From: Curtobacterium sp. MCBA15_001 | GTDB taxonomy: Bacteria > Actinomycetota > Actinomycetes > Actinomycetales > Microbacteriaceae | DNA length: 64,000 bases | Direction of reading: 5' to 3' | Assembly (NCBI RefSeq): GCF_001864835.1 | Contig: NZ_MJGI01000027.1 | Location: forward strand, 302,154-366,153 | Shown here: piece by piece, positions 17,242 through 24,802 of the stretch | Layout of the letters: each line of letters begins with the position of its first letter | How positions within the stretch are numbered: position 1 is the first letter of the stretch | Translations under genes and position numbers: made by a program | Notes under the pieces: generated by a model | Databases searched by the model: none | What the model was told of the DNA's origin: nothing | The model's input: the letters and a program-made list of their open reading frames with translations, nothing else

Positions 17242-18156
17242 ATGACGGACGAGACAGCGGTTGACCAGTACACGATGCAGGACCCGACGGCGATGTACGC
17301 CGACAAGAAGCCGGACGAGCAGTACCTGCCCGGCGCCGGCACCGACGAGGAGATGGCCCAGAACGTGCCCGCCGACCACGGCGAGGACACCTACCGGGGC
17401 TCCGGTCGTCTGGCGGGGCGCAAGGCGCTCGTGACCGGTGGCGACTCCGGCATCGGCGCCGCCGTCGCGATCGCCTACGCCCGCGAGGGCGCCGACGTGG
17501 CGATCGGGTACCTGCCCGAGGAGCAGGAGGACGCCGAGCGCATCGTCGGGCTCATCGAGGCAGCTGGGCGCAAGGCCGTCGCGATCCCAGGCGACATCAC
17601 CTCGCTGGCGTTCTGTGAGGAGCTCGTCGCCACCGCGGTGCGTGAGCTCGGCGGGCTCGACATCCTGGTGAACAACGCCGGCAAGCAGCAGAACGTGTCC
17701 TCGATCGTCGACATCTCGGACGAGGAGTTCGACGAGACCTTCAAGACGAACGCCTACGCGACGTTCCGGATCACCAAGGCGGCGGTCCCGCACCTGCAGC
17801 CGGGCTCGACCATCATCAACACGACGTCGATCCAGGCGTACGCACCGTCACCGCACCTGGTCCACTACGCCGCCACCAAGGCGACCGTGAACAACATGGC
17901 GAAGGGCCTGGCGGCGCAGCTCGCGCCGAAGGGCATCCGCGTCAACGCCGTCGCGCCGGGGCCGATCTGGACCCCGCTGCAGCCCGCCGGTGGCCAGCCG
18001 CCGGAGGCACTGCCCTCCGCCGGCGAGCAGACGTACCTCGGCCGCTGGGGCCAGCCCGCCGAACTCGCACCGGCGTTCGTCTTCCTGGCGAGCGGTGAGT
18101 CGTCGTACGTCGTCGGTGAGACCCTGCACGTCGACGGCGGCATGCCCACGCCGTAG
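17242..18156 (+). CDS. SDR family oxidoreductase, stress-protein type
   Basis: A 304-residue SDR with a 45-residue polar N-terminal extension (TMQDPTAMYADKKPDEQYLP then DHGEDTYRGSGRLAGRKALV) typical of the glucose-dehydrogenase/general-stress SDR group. Motifs are TGGDSGIG, NNAGKQQ, and YAATK as catalytic YxxxK; the C terminus is VDGGMPTP. It starts at ATG 17242 with TACCGT 7 bases upstream (leaderless). It is a clear paralogue of the SDR at 52768, which lacks the NNAG motif. Substrate unknown; homologues are often induced by osmotic or oxidative stress. Confidence 0.88.
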   Translation: MTDETAVDQYTMQDPTAMYADKKPDEQYLPGAGTDEEMAQNVPADHGEDTYRGSGRLAGRKALVTGGDSGIGAAVAIAYAREGADVAIGYLPEEQEDAERIVGLIEAAGRKAVAIPGDITSLAFCEELVATAVRELGGLDILVNNAGKQQNVSSIVDISDEEFDETFKTNAYATFRITKAAVPHLQPGSTIINTTSIQAYAPSPHLVHYAATKATVNNMAKGLAAQLAPKGIRVNAVAPGPIWTPLQPAGGQPPEALPSAGEQTYLGRWGQPAELAPAFVFLASGESSYVVGETLHVDGGMPTP

Positions 18157-18172
18157 GCGTCTCCGACCGCTG

Positions 18173-18210
18173 ACGGGAGGCCCGGTGCCAGCTGGCACCG
18201 GGCCTCCCGT
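18173..18210. terminator. Perfect 38-bp palindrome, best copy of the family
   Basis: Left arm ACGGGAGGCCCGGTGCCAG and right arm CTGGCACCGGGCCTCCCGT are exact inverted copies with no loop bases. It is 17 bases after the SDR stop and faces the convergent gene at 18235, so it can end both transcripts. The tail CCGTC after the right arm recurs in other copies. Confidence 0.8.
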
Positions 18211-18234
18211 CCGTCTCGGGGGTCCGTCCCGACG

Positions 18235-18543
18235 TCAGTCGCGAGCCATCCGCTCCAGGAGCTCGCGCGCCTCGAGCGCGGCGGTGAGCTCGACCTCGAC
18301 GGGGTTGATGCCGAACGCCCGCTCGAGGCGCCGGCGCTCGGCCTGGGCAGCGACGGGGACCTCCGGACGCTGCGGCAGGACGGCGACCGCGCGGGCAGCG
18401 GCCGCGAAGGCGCCGGGCGGACGTCCGAGCTGCTCCCACATCGTCCGGACGTCGTGGGCCACCTGGTCTGGACTGCCGCCGAACTCGAAGCCGGCGGACG
18501 CCATGGTCGCCAGGCCCTGGGCGGTGGGGTCTTCCGGGGTCAC
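18235..18543 (-). CDS. Small hypothetical protein
   Basis: A 102-residue mostly helical protein that I do not recognise. It begins VTPEDPTAQGLATMASAGFE from a GTG at 18543, preceded 6 bases upstream by GACGAT as a weak -10. The middle is rich in alanine and arginine (AAAARAVAVLPQRPEV) and the C terminus is an amphipathic helix ending LEARELLERMARD. There are no cysteines, signal peptide or membrane helix. It ends opposite the palindrome terminator of the SDR gene. Codon bias (G/C at third positions) is consistent with a real gene. Confidence 0.6.
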   Translation of the reverse strand: MTPEDPTAQGLATMASAGFEFGGSPDQVAHDVRTMWEQLGRPPGAFAAAARAVAVLPQRPEVPVAAQAERRRLERAFGINPVEVELTAALEARELLERMARD

Positions 18544-18737
18544 CCTGGCATCGTCACACAGCCCGACGGTGACGCGCCAGGGCCGGACCGGTCGTCCTGT
18601 CCCCCACAATGCCGACCCCCGGACCGGGGATTCTGTCGCGCCCCGGAACACGTCAGGCTGGGTCCGCGGACAGGACGTCCGCGATCGGACACGGGTCCCA
18701 GCGACGTCGACCCACCGTCTGAGGAACGACGGAGGGC

Positions 18738-19415
18738 ATGATGCTCGAGGACACCAGCGCGGACACCGCGGCAGCCGCCGCCGCTGCCGCGACCCTGCAC
18801 CTGCGGATCACGATCGTCGGTGCGACCGTCGACCTGCTCCGGGACGTGCCGTTCCACGAGGCGCGGCCCGACGCCGTCGCCGAGCGGCTCGACATCTCCG
18901 TCGCGGAGCTCCGCCAGCACTTCCCGTCCTGGGACGGCCTGGTCCTCGCAGCGCTCGACCGGTGGAACGGCGGCCGGATGGACGAGGTCACGCGTGAGGT
19001 GGGCGACGGCAGCACCGTCGAGCTGCTCCGCGCGATCGTCGCCTCGAACGCCGAGGACCCCGCGCTGATGCGCCTGCTCGTCGCCCTGCTGTCGGTCGCG
19101 GGCAACCCGGGACACCCGATGGCGCCGTACCTGCGGTCCCGTTACCAGCTCTTCTTCGCGCAGATCCGCCGCGGGCTCGAGCACGACGTCGCGGTCGGAC
19201 GGGCCCCGCACACGATGGAGCCCCGCCGCGGAGCCGAGCAGCTCATCGCCCTGTACGAGGGCCTCCAGCTGCAGGCACTGCTGCGGGCCGACCTGGACCT
19301 CGTGCCGGCGTTCGACCGTGCCGTGGCACGCCTGGAGCGCGGCTGGATGGAGCGCTACCAGCCCCAGGCGGTCAGGCGGCTCTCGACGTGGTCCGACGAC
19401 GGCTGGGACCTGTAG
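18738..19415 (+). CDS. TetR/AcrR-family transcriptional regulator
   Basis: A 225-residue regulator. The DNA-binding domain is RITIVGATVDLLRDVPFHEA followed by PDAVAERLDISVAELRQHFP, a slightly divergent TetR helix-turn-helix in which HFPSWDGLVLAAL corresponds to the usual YFPSKEALL. The C-terminal domain resembles the BetI-like fold (MRLLVALLSVAGNPGHPMAP, RRGAEQLIALYEGLQLQALL). ACGGAGGG just upstream supports the ATG at 18738 or the adjacent one at 18741. It is convergent with the ThrE-like gene; its target is not evident. Confidence 0.8.
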   Translation: MMLEDTSADTAAAAAAAATLHLRITIVGATVDLLRDVPFHEARPDAVAERLDISVAELRQHFPSWDGLVLAALDRWNGGRMDEVTREVGDGSTVELLRAIVASNAEDPALMRLLVALLSVAGNPGHPMAPYLRSRYQLFFAQIRRGLEHDVAVGRAPHTMEPRRGAEQLIALYEGLQLQALLRADLDLVPAFDRAVARLERGWMERYQPQAVRRLSTWSDDGWDL

Positions 19416-19439
19416 CCCGTCCCTGCCTGCAGGTCGTGG

Positions 19440-20957
19440 TCAGGGCGTGCGGGGGAGTCGCGGCACCGTCCCGTTGCCGGGGTCGTAGCCGCTGTCGCGG
19501 ATGACCCGGAGCGCGGTGGTGTCACTGTGCACCGAGTGGACGACGACCTTGCGCGAGCGGCGGAGTGCACGCCGTGCGCCCGGCGTCGCGAACAGGCTCC
19601 CGAGCACCAGCCCGGCGCCGATCCCGAGCGCCACCGACACCGCGGCGACGAAGTCCAGTGCCGCGCTCGACGTGCCGGACATGAAGTTGAGCAGGGCGTT
19701 CGACACGGCCACACCGGGCAGCAGCGCGCCGCAGAACGCCGGCACGGAGATCGCCGACACCGCGGTCCGCATCCGCACCGCGGCGTAGGTGGACAGCACA
19801 CCGAGCAGCACCGCCGCCAGGAACGTCGCGCCGAGCAGCGGGAGTCCGAGCTGCCGGAGCCCCCACAACGACGCCGCCGCGGTCACCGAGAACACGACTG
19901 CGACGGGGATGACCCGGGCGCTCGCCTGCTGCACGAAGCAGTTCGCTGCCGCCGACACGACCGTCAGGGACAGCGAGGCCCACAGCGGGAGGGTCTGCGT
20001 CACGATGCCCGACGGGTCGACCTCCAGGTGCAGCCACTTCGTCATCGCGATCCCCGCGGGCACACCGACGACGATCGCGGCGATCACGAGCCCGATGTAG
20101 AACGCCCGCGCCACGGCCATCGCCCGGAACCCGGAGATCGCGTCCTGCGCCCAGGTCACGAGCGACACGTGGGGCAGGAGCAGCACCACGATCGCCGCGA
20201 CCATCGTGGCCGCGCCCGCCGGTTGCAGGACACCGGCACCGATCGCCAGGGTGCCGATCACCGACGCGACGGCACCCTGAGCCCCGGAGACGAAGAACTG
20301 CGGGTAGCCCCGGTTCGTCAGCCACCGCCCGGACAGGATGATCCCGAGCATGAGCACGAACGCGCCGACCCCGGCACGCCAGCCGCCGCTCGCCTGCATC
20401 GCGATCGACGTGCCGAGGATCGACAGCCCCACGTCGGCCACCCAGCTCGGCCACCGGGACGGCATCCGCAGCACGGCCACCAGGGCACTGACGGCGGAGG
20501 TCATGTCGCGCTCGTCGTGGATGACGTCGTCGACGATCTGGTTCGCCCACGCCAGGCGGTTCAGGTCGGACCCGTCGGAGCGCACGGTCCGCATCTTGAC
20601 CAGTGCCGGGCCCTCGGCGGGTGCGTACTGGATCGTCACGGAGCTGCCCGTGAAGTCGAGTTCGAGCGGTGCGAGGTTCCACTTCGTCGCGACGGCGACC
20701 AGGGCGATCTCGACGCTGCGGGTGTCGGCACCGGAGGCCAGCATCACCTCGGCGACGTCGAGGCAGAAGTCCACGATCTGCACCGCGGTGTACTGGGCAG
20801 CCGCCCGACGGTCGGGTTCCACGTGCTCGTAGATCGAGCCGCGGAGCCGAGCGCGGATGTCCCGCAGGTCGTGCTGGGCGACGTCACGGGCCCGGGCGCG
20901 ATGGGGCGGACGCGGGGGACGGCCCGTCCGGGGAACAGGGTGGAGCGGGTCGGGCAT
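19440..20957 (-). CDS. Threonine/serine exporter ThrE family protein
   Basis: A 505-residue integral membrane protein. The N-terminal half is the cytosolic part of DUF1212 (VQIVDFCLDVAEVMLASGAD, TRSVEIALVAVATKW) and continues into the first helices (MQASGGWRAGVGAFVLMLGI); the C-terminal half is a DUF3815-type block ending in ALGIGAGLVLGSLFATPG. About ten transmembrane segments are visible. Family members export threonine and serine by proton antiport. I prefer the ATG at 20957, with CACAAT 6 bases upstream as a leaderless start; an in-frame ATG at 20996 has neither a ribosome site nor a placed -10. Confidence 0.85.
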   Translation of the reverse strand: MPDPLHPVPRTGRPPRPPHRARARDVAQHDLRDIRARLRGSIYEHVEPDRRAAAQYTAVQIVDFCLDVAEVMLASGADTRSVEIALVAVATKWNLAPLELDFTGSSVTIQYAPAEGPALVKMRTVRSDGSDLNRLAWANQIVDDVIHDERDMTSAVSALVAVLRMPSRWPSWVADVGLSILGTSIAMQASGGWRAGVGAFVLMLGIILSGRWLTNRGYPQFFVSGAQGAVASVIGTLAIGAGVLQPAGAATMVAAIVVLLLPHVSLVTWAQDAISGFRAMAVARAFYIGLVIAAIVVGVPAGIAMTKWLHLEVDPSGIVTQTLPLWASLSLTVVSAAANCFVQQASARVIPVAVVFSVTAAASLWGLRQLGLPLLGATFLAAVLLGVLSTYAAVRMRTAVSAISVPAFCGALLPGVAVSNALLNFMSGTSSAALDFVAAVSVALGIGAGLVLGSLFATPGARRALRRSRKVVVHSVHSDTTALRVIRDSGYDPGNGTVPRLPRTP

Positions 20958-21027
20958 CCCGCCATTGTGCCTGCCGAGCGCCGTGCCGTCCTCCATGCGC
21001 GCTGGGTGCGTCGTCTACCGTGGCCGG

Positions 21028-21732
21028 ATGACATCGACGGGGGAGTCCGACGGCCACCGGGTGCTCGACGACCTGGCCGCCGACGCGACGCACGTCGACG
21101 TCGACGCGTCGCTGCGCGCCGCCGGGTGGGCGCCCTGCGGCGTCGGGGACTGGGCCTGGGCACTCCGGGCGCCGGACGGACGGTCGGTCGCGCGGATCAG
21201 CCCGTTCGACCCGGCAGCGCCGTACGCCGCCGAGCTCTACCGCGTGGCGGCGTCGACCGGGCAGGTCCCCGTGCTGCTCGGACACCGCGCGCTGGCCGGG
21301 GGCGGTGACGTCACGCTGATGGAACACCTCCGACCCGTGCCGGAGGCCGAGGCGGCGGCGTTCCACCGTGCGCTCGCGAGCGGTGCACCCGAGGTCGCGA
21401 CCCTGGTCGGACACGTCCGCTCGGTGCACGCACGGGGCGCCCGGGAACAGCCGTGGTGGGGTCCGCTCGACGACAACCCCGCCAACGTGATGCGCCGCGA
21501 CGACGGGCGACTGGTGCTGACGGACCCGTACTACGCGGACGGACCCCGGCTGTACCGCGCGGTGGTCGAGGACCCCGACCGCGTCGTCCGCGCGTACCCG
21601 CCCGAGCGACGGCGGTACATGACCGAGTTGCCCCTGGCATCGTCCGCCGCGTGGGACGCCGAGGAGGCAGCGCGGATGCGCGCGGGCCTCGCCGCAGCGG
21701 ACGCGCGCCTCGCCGGGTCCGCCGGGCACTGA
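21028..21732 (+). CDS. Protein-kinase-like fold protein
   Basis: A 234-residue protein distantly like aminoglycoside phosphotransferases. WWGPLDDNPANVMRRDDGRL followed by LVLTDPYY reproduces the catalytic loop and metal-binding site of the family: D and N five residues apart, then the second Asp after two strands, although the usual histidine of the HxD motif is missing. The N-terminal lobe has strands WAWALRAPDGRSVARISPF that would carry the ATP lysine position. No genuine substrate can be proposed. TACCGT 6 bases before the ATG at 21028 marks a leaderless start, divergent from the ThrE-like gene. A long terminator follows. Confidence 0.7.
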   Translation: MTSTGESDGHRVLDDLAADATHVDVDASLRAAGWAPCGVGDWAWALRAPDGRSVARISPFDPAAPYAAELYRVAASTGQVPVLLGHRALAGGGDVTLMEHLRPVPEAEAAAFHRALASGAPEVATLVGHVRSVHARGAREQPWWGPLDDNPANVMRRDDGRLVLTDPYYADGPRLYRAVVEDPDRVVRAYPPERRRYMTELPLASSAAWDAEEAARMRAGLAAADARLAGSAGH

Positions 21733-21744
21733 ACCGGGGTACGG

Positions 21745-21790
21745 ACGGACGGGAGGCCCGTGGCGGTGTCGCCACGGGCCTCCCGTCCGT
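21745..21790. terminator. 21-bp-stem hairpin of the palindrome family
   Basis: A 21-bp perfect stem (left arm 21745-21765, right arm 21770-21790) closed by the loop GTGT. The stem contains GGGAGGCCCGTGGCG and ends CCCGTCCGT. It sits 13 bases after the kinase-like gene and 30 bases from the convergent OsmC stop. Confidence 0.85.
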
Positions 21791-21819
21791 CAGCAGTGCT
21801 GACTCCTGCTTGGTGCCTG

Positions 21820-22260
21820 CTACTGCTCGAACGTCGCGTTGAGCGAGATGTCGACACCCGTCAGCGCCTTGCTGACCGGGCAGGTGGCCTTGGCCTCGTC
21901 GGCGGCCTTGAGGAACGTCGCCTCGTCGATGCCGGAGACCTCGCCGTTCACGGTGAGGACGATGCCGGTGAGCTTGAACCCGCCCGCGCTGTCCGGGCCG
22001 AGCGAGACGTCCGCCTTGACGTCGAGGGCCTCGACCGTGCCGCCGGCCTCGCCGAGGACGGCGGAGAACTGCATCGCGTAGCAGGCCGAGTGGGCCGCAG
22101 CGATGAGTTCCTCGGGGCTGGTGGCGCCGTTCGCGTCGTCAGCGGCGCGCTTCGGGAACGACACGTCGTAGGTGCCGACCTTCGAGCTGGAGAGTTCGAC
22201 CTGGCCGGAGCCGTCGTTCAGGCCGCCGTTCCAGGCGGTACGTGCGGTACGCGTGGGCAT
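21820..22260 (-). CDS. OsmC/Ohr family peroxiredoxin
   Basis: A 146-residue OsmC-type protein that reduces organic hydroperoxides. Both reactive cysteines are present: C60 in AAHSACYAMQF and C127 in AKATCPVSKAL. ATSPEELIAAAHSAC is the family signature; KADVSLGPD and ITLNATFEQ-like strands complete the fold. AAAGGAG eight bases upstream sets the ATG at 22260. The gene is alone on its strand; the upstream region holds a palindrome (22321-22336) that may bind an oxidant-sensing regulator. Confidence 0.9.
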   Translation of the reverse strand: MPTRTARTAWNGGLNDGSGQVELSSSKVGTYDVSFPKRAADDANGATSPEELIAAAHSACYAMQFSAVLGEAGGTVEALDVKADVSLGPDSAGGFKLTGIVLTVNGEVSGIDEATFLKAADEAKATCPVSKALTGVDISLNATFEQ

Positions 22261-22320
22261 GGCCGCTCCTTTCGTGTGGGGGTGCGGGCCCGTCCGGGAC
22301 CGCCGGAGCCGAGTCAATCG

Positions 22321-22336
22321 GAGAACGGTCGTTCTC
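22321..22336. promoter_or_regulatory. GAGAACG-GT-CGTTCTC dyad upstream of osmC
   Basis: Seven-base perfect arms flank a GT centre, and a further half site CCGTTCTC lies at 22342. On the osmC strand the dyad falls between a TTGCGA-like -35 and a possible -10, the usual place for a repressor. The GAAC-N4-GTTC core also resembles a LexA box, but the flanks do not. Confidence 0.5.
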
Positions 22337-22419
22337 GCAAGCCGTTCTCGGCGAAGACGCAGTCTCACGGTCCGAGTGCGCGCCCCCCGTCGCACCCGTG
22401 GGCCGCGCCGGGGTACACC

Positions 22420-23121
22420 TCAGACGGCGGGGCCGACCGTGCGCAACGCGTCCGCCCGGTCGGCGGAGGACCTGGCGGCGTAGCCGATCCGGCTCTCGCG
22501 CACGTGCCACCCCATCCGCTCGGCGGCCTGATCGGCGTCGCCGGAGTCGATCGCGGCGGTGATCCGACGGTGGTCCGGCCACAGGCGCTTGCCACGCGAC
22601 GCGGTGTCGAGCGCGTATAGCCACTCGATCTTGCGGGAGAGCTGCATGAGCAGGGTCGCCAGCGTGCTGCTGCCCGAGAGCTCGGCGACCAGGAAGTGGA
22701 AGCGCTCGTTGAGCTCGACGAGCAGGTCGAGCTCGTCGCGCTCGACGGCGTCGTCCCCGGCGTCGAGCACCTCGCCGAGTTCACGGCGGACGCGCCACCA
22801 CCCCTCGGGCGGGGTGTCCGCGGCGAACAGCGTGCGGGCACGGACCGCGGCGCGGCGCGCGGTCGCGATCTCGAGGGCCTCGCGCACGGCGAACAGGTCG
22901 TCGGCCTCGTCGAAGGGGATCTCGGCGATCCGCGAGCCGACGTTCGGGCGGGACACGACGAAGCCCTCGCCCTCGAGCCCGCGCAGGGCCTCGCGCACGG
23001 GCACCCGGGAGACGCCGTAGCGCTCCGCCAGGAACGCCTCGGTGACGCGGGTCCCCGGCGCGAGCACGCCCGCGACGACGTCGCGACGGATCGCGTCGAG
23101 GACCCCGTTACCGTTCAGCAC
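22420..23121 (-). CDS. GntR-family regulator (FCD) of the peptide-uptake operon
   Basis: A 233-residue FadR-type regulator. The winged helix has IRRDVVAGVLAPGTRVTEAF and LAERYGVSRVPVREALRGLE; the C-terminal FCD domain is helical with FHFLVAELSGSSTLATLLMQ. It is the last gene of the leftward operon, 13 bases after the double ATPase, starting at a GTG with no ribosome site. As the operon's own regulator it most likely binds the TTGNANACAA sites (30231-30240, 30261-30270) before the binding-protein gene. The inducer could be a gamma-glutamyl peptide or product; that is inference. Confidence 0.87.
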   Translation of the reverse strand: MLNGNGVLDAIRRDVVAGVLAPGTRVTEAFLAERYGVSRVPVREALRGLEGEGFVVSRPNVGSRIAEIPFDEADDLFAVREALEIATARRAAVRARTLFAADTPPEGWWRVRRELGEVLDAGDDAVERDELDLLVELNERFHFLVAELSGSSTLATLLMQLSRKIEWLYALDTASRGKRLWPDHRRITAAIDSGDADQAAERMGWHVRESRIGYAARSSADRADALRTVGPAV

Positions 23122-23134
23122 GGTGCTGATCGTC

Positions 23135-24802
23135 TCACGCGGCGGCCTCGGCGATCCTGCGACCCGGCACGGCGTCGAGCAGGTCGCGCGTGTACTGGTC
23201 CTGCGGCGCGTCGAACACCTGCGCGACGCTCCCGTGCTCGACGACCTCGCCGCGCCGCATGACCACGACGTCGTCCGCGATCCGGCGCACCACGCCCAGG
23301 TCGTGCGTGATGAACAGGTAGCTCAGGCCGAGACGGTCCTGCAGGTCGTCGAGCAGCGTCAGGACCTGCTCCTGCACGAGCACGTCGAGCGCCGACACCG
23401 CCTCGTCGAGGATGAGCACCTCGGGTTCGAGGGCGAGCGCCCGGGCGATGGCCACACGCTGGCGCTGCCCGCCGGACAGTTCGTTCGGCCGGAGCTGCGC
23501 GATCGACCGGGGCAGGGCGACCTGGTCGAGCAGCGTCGCCACCCGTTCGCTCCGCGATGCCCGGTCGCCGACGCCGAACACCCGCAGCGGTTCGTCGATG
23601 ACCCGCTCGATCGTCGAGGTCGGGTCGAGCGAGCCGTACGGGTCCTGGAACACCGGTTGCACCTGCCGTCGGATCGCCCGCCGCTCGGCGCCGCGGGCCG
23701 TCCCGATCGCGCGCCCGTCGACGAGCGCGGTCCCCGAGGTCGGCTGCTCGAGGCCGAGCAGGATGCGCGCCACGGTCGTCTTGCCGGACCCGGACTCGCC
23801 GACGACCGCGGTGGTCGTCGCCCGGCGCACGGTGAACGAGACGCCGTCGGCCGCCCGGAGCGTACCGGCGCCCCGGCCGCGGAGCCGGTACTCCTTGACC
23901 AGGTCGGTGACGACGAGCACCGGGTCGCCGTGCTGCGTCGGCTCGGGTGCGGTGCCGGACAGGGCGGGCTCGGCCGCGATGAGTCGCTTGGTGTACTCGT
24001 GCTGTGGGTCGCGGAGGATCGCCTCGGGCGGGCCCTGCTCGACGACCTCGCCGTCGAGCATCACCACGATCCGGTCCGTCCGGTCCGCCGCGACGCCGAG
24101 GTCGTGCGTCACGAACAGCAGCGTGGTGCCGTGCTGGTCGACGAGCGTCTGCAGGTGGTCGAGGATCTGCCGCTGCACCGTCACGTCGAGCGCACTGGTC
24201 GGCTCGTCCGCGATGAGCAGCTCGGGCTGCCGTGCGAGCGCGATCGCGATGAGGATGCGCTGCCGCATGCCGCCGGAGAACTCGTGCGGGTACTGGTCCG
24301 CACGTCGGCTCGCCTCGGGGATCCCGGCCTCGGTCATGAGCGCCACGACCCGGTCGCGGACCGCCGACCGCCCCCGCATCCCGCCGGCACGGAGCGTGTC
24401 CGCGATCTGCGCACCGACCCGCATCGACGGGTTCAGGTTCGTCGAGGGGTCCTGCGGCACCAGGCCGATCCGGCCACCGCGGACCGGCCGCATCACGGAC
24501 TCGTCCGCGGCCCCCAGGTCGAGTCCGCCCAGGTGGATCGAGCCGCCGGTGATGTGCCCGGCACCCGGCAGCAGGCGCAGGACGGCGGCGATCAGGGTCG
24601 ACTTGCCAGAGCCGGACTGGCCGACGATGGCGACGCGTTCGCCACGGCGGACGTCGAGGTGGACGCCGTGCAGCACCTCGCGGCCGCCGAAGGCGACCCG
24701 CAGGTCGCGGACGGCCAGCAGCGGGTCGCGCTGGTCGGCGTCGGTCGGGAGGCCCGGCTCGGCTCCGGTGGTCGGGCGGCGGTTCTCAGCGTCCTGTGGC
24801 AT
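23135..24802 (-). CDS. Fused double ATPase of a peptide ABC transporter (DppD-DppF type)
   Basis: A 555-residue protein with two complete nucleotide-binding domains. The first (about 20-270) has GQSGSGKSTLIAAVLRLLPG, the signature FSGGMRQRILIAIALARQPE and Walker B ELLIADEPTSALD. The second (about 290-545) has GESGSGKTTVARILLGLEQP, LSGGQRQRVAIARALALEPE and VLILDEAVSALD. In most dipeptide importers these are two genes; here they are one polypeptide. It overlaps the end of the gamma-glutamyltransferase gene by 17 bases, so translation is coupled. It powers uptake through the two permeases upstream. Confidence 0.93.
   Translation of the reverse strand: MPQDAENRRPTTGAEPGLPTDADQRDPLLAVRDLRVAFGGREVLHGVHLDVRRGERVAIVGQSGSGKSTLIAAVLRLLPGAGHITGGSIHLGGLDLGAADESVMRPVRGGRIGLVPQDPSTNLNPSMRVGAQIADTLRAGGMRGRSAVRDRVVALMTEAGIPEASRRADQYPHEFSGGMRQRILIAIALARQPELLIADEPTSALDVTVQRQILDHLQTLVDQHGTTLLFVTHDLGVAADRTDRIVVMLDGEVVEQGPPEAILRDPQHEYTKRLIAAEPALSGTAPEPTQHGDPVLVVTDLVKEYRLRGRGAGTLRAADGVSFTVRRATTTAVVGESGSGKTTVARILLGLEQPTSGTALVDGRAIGTARGAERRAIRRQVQPVFQDPYGSLDPTSTIERVIDEPLRVFGVGDRASRSERVATLLDQVALPRSIAQLRPNELSGGQRQRVAIARALALEPEVLILDEAVSALDVLVQEQVLTLLDDLQDRLGLSYLFITHDLGVVRRIADDVVVMRRGEVVEHGSVAQVFDAPQDQYTRDLLDAVPGRRIAEAAA

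Noticed and set aside
22321..22336. Firm LexA box upstream of osmC
   Set aside because: The GAAC-N4-GTTC core matches, but the flanking C/G expected on each side is A/T, and osmC is not an SOS gene.
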